NCBI GenBank assembly: GCA_021812735.1
Contig: JAKAMV010000285.1
Coordinates: 1-10,041 of the forward strand
Direction of reading: 5' to 3'
Source of the DNA: Chloroflexota bacterium
GTDB lineage: Bacteria > Chloroflexota > Limnocylindria > Limnocylindrales > CSP1-4
Length of the DNA: 10,041 bases
In this document: in pieces, positions 6,888 to 10,041 of the stretch
Position numbering within the stretch: the first letter of the stretch is position 1
How the letters are laid out: every line of letters begins with the position of its first letter
Notes under the pieces: generated by a model
What the model saw: only the letters and a program-made list of their open reading frames with translations
The model's database searches: none
What the model was told of the DNA's origin: nothing
Position numbers and translations under genes: made by a program

Positions 6888-7658
6888 TCAGGCGACGCCA
6901 CTTGCATCCGAGAACCAGGCGCCGAGTGATGGGGGCAGCCAGTCGAGGTGGCGTCCGATCTCGCGCCGGGTCGCCCAGTAGCACTCGCAGGCGATCTGTT
7001 CGAGGCCGGCCCGGTCCGCGACCGCGACGTGGCCCCGTCCGCGCGTGATCGCCCCGAGCCGCTCGAGCTCGGTGAGGGCGACCGTCACGGTCGGCCGCTG
7101 CACGCCGAGACGCAGCGCCAGGAACTCGTGGGTCACCACGAGCTCATCGGCGAGGCCGAGGTCGTGAGCGGCGAGGAGGTGGCGGGCCGCGCGGGCGACG
7201 ACGTCATGGTGGCGATCGCACGCGGCGGAGATCGCGCGCTGACCGATGACTGCGGCGGCATGGTGGTGCAGGCGCCGGTGCAGCTCCGGGTTCCGGTCGA
7301 CCTCCGCGGCGAGCTCGGTGGTCGCGAGCTGGAGGAAGAGCCCGCCGGTCTGGCACACGACCCAGATCCCGCTGACTTGGCTGCCGAACAGCGCCGGCCA
7401 GCCGGCCATCCCCTCCCTGCCGACGAAGCCGACCTCGACCGCGGAGCCATCGGCCATCAGGACGAACTCGGACAGCGCCCCGGTCTCCGGGAAGTAGACG
7501 GAGTTGATGGGGCTCCCCGGCGTCATGAGGGTCGCCATTCGATCGAGACGGACCCGATGCGCGTGTGCGGCCAGGCGTTCGGCATCGTCCGCGGGGAGAC
7601 CCAACAGGAGCAGGTTCCCCGGAACCGGCGGCCCGCCCGTTGCCACTGCGGCTACCAC
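6888..7658 (-). CDS. Crp/Fnr-family transcriptional regulator
   Basis: A 256-residue DNA-binding regulator. A cyclic-nucleotide-type beta-barrel spans about 20-115, with INSVYFPETGALSEFVLMAD (51-70) and VEVGFVGREGMAGWPALFG (74-92). The dimer helix is about 115-170. A winged helix-turn-helix spans about 172-225, with EFLALRLGVQRPTVTVALTE (178-197) as the recognition region. The barrel lacks the GEL...RSA phosphate-binding cassette that holds cAMP in Crp, and there is no N-terminal Fnr cysteine set, so the signal is unknown; this is usual for the YFPETG/VGREGM subgroup. The start is a GTG without a clear Shine-Dalgarno, so the N-terminus is uncertain by a few residues. It heads the minus-strand block and is divergent from the molybdoenzyme, so it may regulate either or both. 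Confidence 0.92.
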   Translation of the reverse strand: MVAAVATGGPPVPGNLLLLGLPADDAERLAAHAHRVRLDRMATLMTPGSPINSVYFPETGALSEFVLMADGSAVEVGFVGREGMAGWPALFGSQVSGIWVVCQTGGLFLQLATTELAAEVDRNPELHRRLHHHAAAVIGQRAISAACDRHHDVVARAARHLLAAHDLGLADELVVTHEFLALRLGVQRPTVTVALTELERLGAITRGRGHVAVADRAGLEQIACECYWATRREIGRHLDWLPPSLGAWFSDASGVA

Positions 7659-7915
7659 GTTTGGGATCGGCAGGGGCCCGGGCCGCGGGCTGAGGCGCGG
7701 CGCGACATACCCGTGGTCGCGCCTTCCGCACGCCAGTCAGGCAGCTCTGAAGGGCCCATCGATCTCGGCCGTGCTCCTGCTGCGGCGCCGTCGGTCGTGC
7801 CGGTCACGGCCGTCGCCTCGTCGATTATGCGCGGTGAGCGTCGATCGGAACCTCCCTCAGGTCTCCGAGAGCAGGAGGATCACGGACCGGATTGGTCGGT
7901 CTGAGGGTCAGCGAG
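7659..7915. other. Divergent intergenic region
   Basis: This is the space between the regulator start and the possible leader ORF before the molybdoenzyme; promoters for both directions should lie here. I could not pick convincing -35/-10 pairs. A weak inverted repeat GACCG-N7-CGGTC lies near 7884-7900. A reading frame of the molybdoenzyme extends through the whole stretch but without third-position bias or a plausible start, so I do not treat it as coding. Confidence 0.4.
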
Positions 7916-8074
7916 ATGACAGTCGAGTTGGCCGCCCGCCTGACAACGTGTCTCGATACCGGTCACTCCGGGACGCACAGCGCCGACGCCTGCAGGTTTG
8001 CGAGACGGGAGGACCACGTTCGCATGGCACCGATGAACTCAGCAATGCGGGCGGTCGGACGGCCGGTCCTGTGA
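7916..8074 (+). CDS. Possible 52-aa leader ORF coupled to the molybdoenzyme
   Basis: ATG at 7916 is preceded by GAGGG (7903-7907) with eight bases of spacing. The frame runs 52 codons, about three quarters ending in G or C, and its TGA (8072-8074) overlaps the GTG start of the next gene (GTGA). The peptide (MTVELAARLTTCLDTGHSG...) has no recognised domain or signal peptide. Since the molybdoenzyme GTG has no good ribosome site of its own, translation coupled from this ORF is a reasonable inference. It could instead be a chance frame. Confidence 0.35.
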   Translation: MTVELAARLTTCLDTGHSGTHSADACRFARREDHVRMAPMNSAMRAVGRPVL

Positions 8075-9537
8075 CCGTCGACTTCCCGGCCTGGCTGCGC
8101 GCGGCGCACTGGATCAACGTCTTCTTCCTGGGCCTCCTGATCCGGGCCGGCATCCAGATCCTGGGTGCGTATCCGCGCCTCTACTGGAACGACAACTCGA
8201 CGCCCGGCACGGAGTGGCTCAAGTTCGCCAAGCGTCCCATCCCCACGGACAGACCCTGGACCGCTCTCGAGCAGGAGCGGGACGTCTCGGCGTGGCTGGG
8301 TCAGCCGGGCGGCAACAACTTGGGTCTGGGGCGCCACTGGCACTTCTCCGCCGCGACCTTCTGGGTGCTCAACGGCGTCGTCTACGTCGTGCTGCTCCTT
8401 GTGAGCGGGGAGTGGCAGCGGCTCATCCCAACCTCCTGGTCGATCTTCCCCGATGCCTGGGAGTCTGTGCTGACATACGCGAGCCTGCACGCGCCGTCCG
8501 CAGGCCCGGGGATGCCCTACGACCCGCTCCAGCAGCTTGCCTATGCCGCCGTCGTCTTCCTGCTCGCGCCGTTCCTGATCCTCACGGGCGCGGCCCAGTC
8601 GCCCGGGATCGAGGCGCAGTTCCCCCGCTACGCACGGCTCTTCGGGGGCAGGCAGGGGGCGCGCAGCCTCCACTTCCTGGGCCTGCTCGCCTTCATCGCG
8701 TTCATCGTCATGCACACGTTCCTGGTCGTGGTGACCGGCTTCTCCAAGAACATGGGCGACATCATCCTGGGGCAGCACCAGACCGACCAGGGTGTCGCCG
8801 TTGTCATGGGGCCGGCGCTGATCGCCTCGATGCTGGCGATCTACGCCGTGACGTCCTGGGCCTCGCGGCGCCGGCCGCGGACCGCCCAGCACCTCCTGGG
8901 CTGGATCATCCGCCCGACCATGCGGGCGCTGGCCGTGCGCACACGCTCCCGCCAGCACTATCCGGCCAGCAGCATCTCCCCGCAGCTCCTCGTCAACGGC
9001 GAGTCGCCCGACACGTCCGAGTACGCTCAGCTGGCGGCGGACGGCTTCTCCGACTGGCGCCTCGAGGTGGGCGGCCTCGTGGAGACGCCCCTGAGCCTGA
9101 CGCTTGCCGACCTGCGCGGGATGCCTGCCCAGACACAGATCACGAAGCACCACTGCATCCAGGGCTGGTGCGGCATCGCCGAATGGGGCGGCGTGCCCCT
9201 TGGCGCCATCCTCGACGCCTGCCGCCCATTGCCGGCCGCTCGCTTCCTCGTCTTCCGCTCGTACCAGCTGGACCAGTCTGGTCAGCCCTTCTACGAATCG
9301 GTCGACATCGCCCTCGCGCGCCATCCCCAGACGATCCTGGCCGACCGGATGAACGGCCGAGCGCTGCCCGTCCCGCACGGGGCTCCGCTGCGCCTCCGCG
9401 TGGAGACCGAGCTCGGCTTCAAGATGGTCAAGTGGCTGCGGCGCATCGACTTCGTGGCCGACTATCGCGATCTCGGCGCCGGCGAGGGCGGCTCGCGCGA
9501 GGACACCATGTACTACGAGCAGGCGGTCGGCATCTGA
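8071..9537 (+). CDS. Cytochrome b561-type / sulfite-oxidase-type molybdopterin oxidoreductase fusion
   Basis: A 488-residue membrane protein in two parts. Residues 1-270 form a haem b membrane module with helices near 11-31, 93-112, 157-174, 200-224 and 243-263; candidate haem ligands are His13, His89 or His91, His201 and His215. Residues about 300-488 are a sulfite-oxidase-fold molybdopterin domain: LLVNGESP, SDWRLEVGGLVETPLSLTL (327-345), HHCIQGWCGIAEWGGVPLGA (360-379) with Cys362 the likely molybdenum ligand, as in the C-V/I-E/Q-x-W motif of MsrP/YedY-like enzymes, and LGFKMVKWLRRIDF. It looks like a one-chain counterpart of the MsrP-MsrQ pair, passing quinol electrons to a Mo site; the substrate is unknown. 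No Tat or Sec signal is seen. Start GTG 8071 is chosen because coding bias and homologous sequence (VTVDFPAWLRAAHWIN) begin there; the frame is open upstream. Confidence 0.9.
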   Translation: MTVDFPAWLRAAHWINVFFLGLLIRAGIQILGAYPRLYWNDNSTPGTEWLKFAKRPIPTDRPWTALEQERDVSAWLGQPGGNNLGLGRHWHFSAATFWVLNGVVYVVLLLVSGEWQRLIPTSWSIFPDAWESVLTYASLHAPSAGPGMPYDPLQQLAYAAVVFLLAPFLILTGAAQSPGIEAQFPRYARLFGGRQGARSLHFLGLLAFIAFIVMHTFLVVVTGFSKNMGDIILGQHQTDQGVAVVMGPALIASMLAIYAVTSWASRRRPRTAQHLLGWIIRPTMRALAVRTRSRQHYPASSISPQLLVNGESPDTSEYAQLAADGFSDWRLEVGGLVETPLSLTLADLRGMPAQTQITKHHCIQGWCGIAEWGGVPLGAILDACRPLPAARFLVFRSYQLDQSGQPFYESVDIALARHPQTILADRMNGRALPVPHGAPLRLRVETELGFKMVKWLRRIDFVADYRDLGAGEGGSREDTMYYEQAVGI

Positions 9538-9758
9538 ATCGCGGATCTGTCCCACCACTCGGACGACTCGAAATTGCGCGTCAGGTACCGCGGCGAGCTG
9601 GGTCGGCAGCCCCGGCAACGGTCGCTGCAATGAAGGGCAGCGTCAGGCGCCACGTGGCCATCAAGCAGATCGAGCCCGCCGCTGAGTCTCCGCCTCGCGC
9701 CCTCCACCCCGACCACGATCCCGAGGACTCCAGCTCCGACCCCGCCGAGGGTCGGCCG
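9538..9758. other. Gap before the DUF488 gene
   Basis: No clear terminator or RNA gene is seen. The frame of the downstream gene is open back to an ATG at 9630, which would add 43 mostly hydrophilic residues (MKGSVRRHVAIKQIEP...), but its ribosome site is weak. Confidence 0.4.
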
Positions 9759-9777
9759 ATGGTTCGAACCATCGGCC
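9754..9777. promoter_or_regulatory. 24-bp perfect palindrome over the DUF488 start codon
   Basis: The half GGCCGATGGTTC (9754-9765) is followed directly by its exact reverse complement (9766-9777). The proposed ATG (9759-9761) sits in the left arm, and GAGGG (9747-9751) lies just before it. As DNA it could be a dimer operator; as mRNA it could fold into a hairpin of about 10 pairs with a TCGA loop that hides the start codon. Confidence 0.6.
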
Positions 9778-10041
9778 ACGGGACGCGCACGATCGATGAG
9801 CTCGCCGCCCTCCTTTCGTCGGCCGGCGTCGCGACCCTGATCGACGTCCGTCGCTACCCGATGGGACGGCGACAGCCGCACCTGTCCCGGGAGCGGCTCG
9901 CGATCGACCTTCCTGAGCGCGGCCTCGCCTATGAGTGGTGGGGCGAGGCGCTCGGTGGACGCCGGCCGGTCGCGGGCGCGATGGTGTCGGGCAGCGGCTG
10001 GCGCCAGCCGGCTTTCGCCGCGTACAGCGCGTACATGTCGA
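9759..10041 (+). CDS. DUF488 family protein, N-terminal part (partial)
   Basis: An open frame that runs off the right edge with 94 codons visible. The N-terminus MVRTIGHGTRTIDELAALLS followed by GVATLIDVRRYP is characteristic of DUF488 proteins: a T/S-I-G-H/R-S/G start, then a helix, then L-I-D-V-R-x-x-P. The Arg/Asp pair is conserved in the family, but its biochemical role is not established. Later segments EWWGEALGGRRP and WRQPAFAAYSAYM also fit. I chose ATG 9759 because the family signature starts right after it and GAGGG lies eight bases upstream; an in-frame ATG at 9630 would give an extra 43 residues. It is 221 bases after the molybdoenzyme stop on the same strand and could be in the same transcript. 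The gene is unusual in having its start buried in a long palindrome. Confidence 0.85.
   Translation, partial: MVRTIGHGTRTIDELAALLSSAGVATLIDVRRYPMGRRQPHLSRERLAIDLPERGLAYEWWGEALGGRRPVAGAMVSGSGWRQPAFAAYSAYMS

Noticed and set aside
7504..8070. Upstream in-frame extension of the molybdoenzyme to 7504.
   Set aside because: It overlaps the regulator gene in antisense and has no third-position bias; protein-family similarity begins at 8071.
7963..9630. A 555-codon minus-strand open frame opposite the molybdoenzyme.
   Set aside because: It is Arg/His/Gly-rich low-information sequence, typical of antisense to GC-rich coding DNA.
9758..9773. GGTTCGAACC resembles a tRNA T-arm loop, which might suggest a tRNA or an integration site.
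   Set aside because: No acceptor, D-arm or anticodon arm surrounds it; the symmetry is explained by the longer palindrome at 9754-9777 inside the DUF488 start.
1..10041. CRISPR array, insertion-sequence ends, transposase or integrase genes.
   Set aside because: No regularly spaced repeats, terminal inverted repeats with target duplications, or transposase/integrase motifs were seen; the island at 2305-4003 could be an element remnant but shows no boundary.

Overview
This is a high-GC window (strong G/C preference at third codon positions) from a free-living bacterium, most likely Actinomycetota, Chloroflexota or a similar soil or water lineage. The evidence is gene content only: a NitT/TauT-type anion ABC transporter with a C-terminal AAA-associated domain, a P450, a YFPETG-type Crp/Fnr regulator, and a cytochrome b/molybdopterin oxidoreductase fusion. 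The phylum is inference; no rRNA or tRNA is present.

Layout. (1) 1-2107, plus strand: the end of a duplicated-type anion ABC permease, then its ATPase with a C-terminal regulatory domain. (2) 2305-4003: a degraded island. G/C-third-position coding signal is clear but jumps between frames. It holds one minus-strand gene broken by frameshifts, including an 11-bp tandem duplication, and two overlapping plus-strand genes that are both broken. One of these looks like a uracil-DNA-glycosylase-superfamily protein; the other carries a seven-cysteine cluster. (3) 4008-7658, minus strand: a co-directional block reading, in transcription order, Crp/Fnr-like regulator, AhpD/carboxymuconolactone-decarboxylase-like protein, small cupin, cytochrome P450, and a 70-residue charged orphan with a strong Shine-Dalgarno. 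(4) 7659-9537: a divergent intergenic region with a possible 52-codon leader ORF that overlaps (GTGA) the start of a 488-residue membrane cytochrome b/sulfite-oxidase-type molybdenum protein. (5) 9759-end: the start of a DUF488 gene whose start codon lies inside a 24-bp perfect palindrome.

How the genes may work together (inference): the regulator could control the P450/cupin/AhpD-like block and, being divergent, also the membrane molybdoenzyme. This would form a redox or detoxification unit. No ferredoxin or ferredoxin reductase for the P450 is encoded in the window. The intact genes on both sides argue that frame damage in the island is real decay and not a generally poor sequence, but read data would be needed to settle this.
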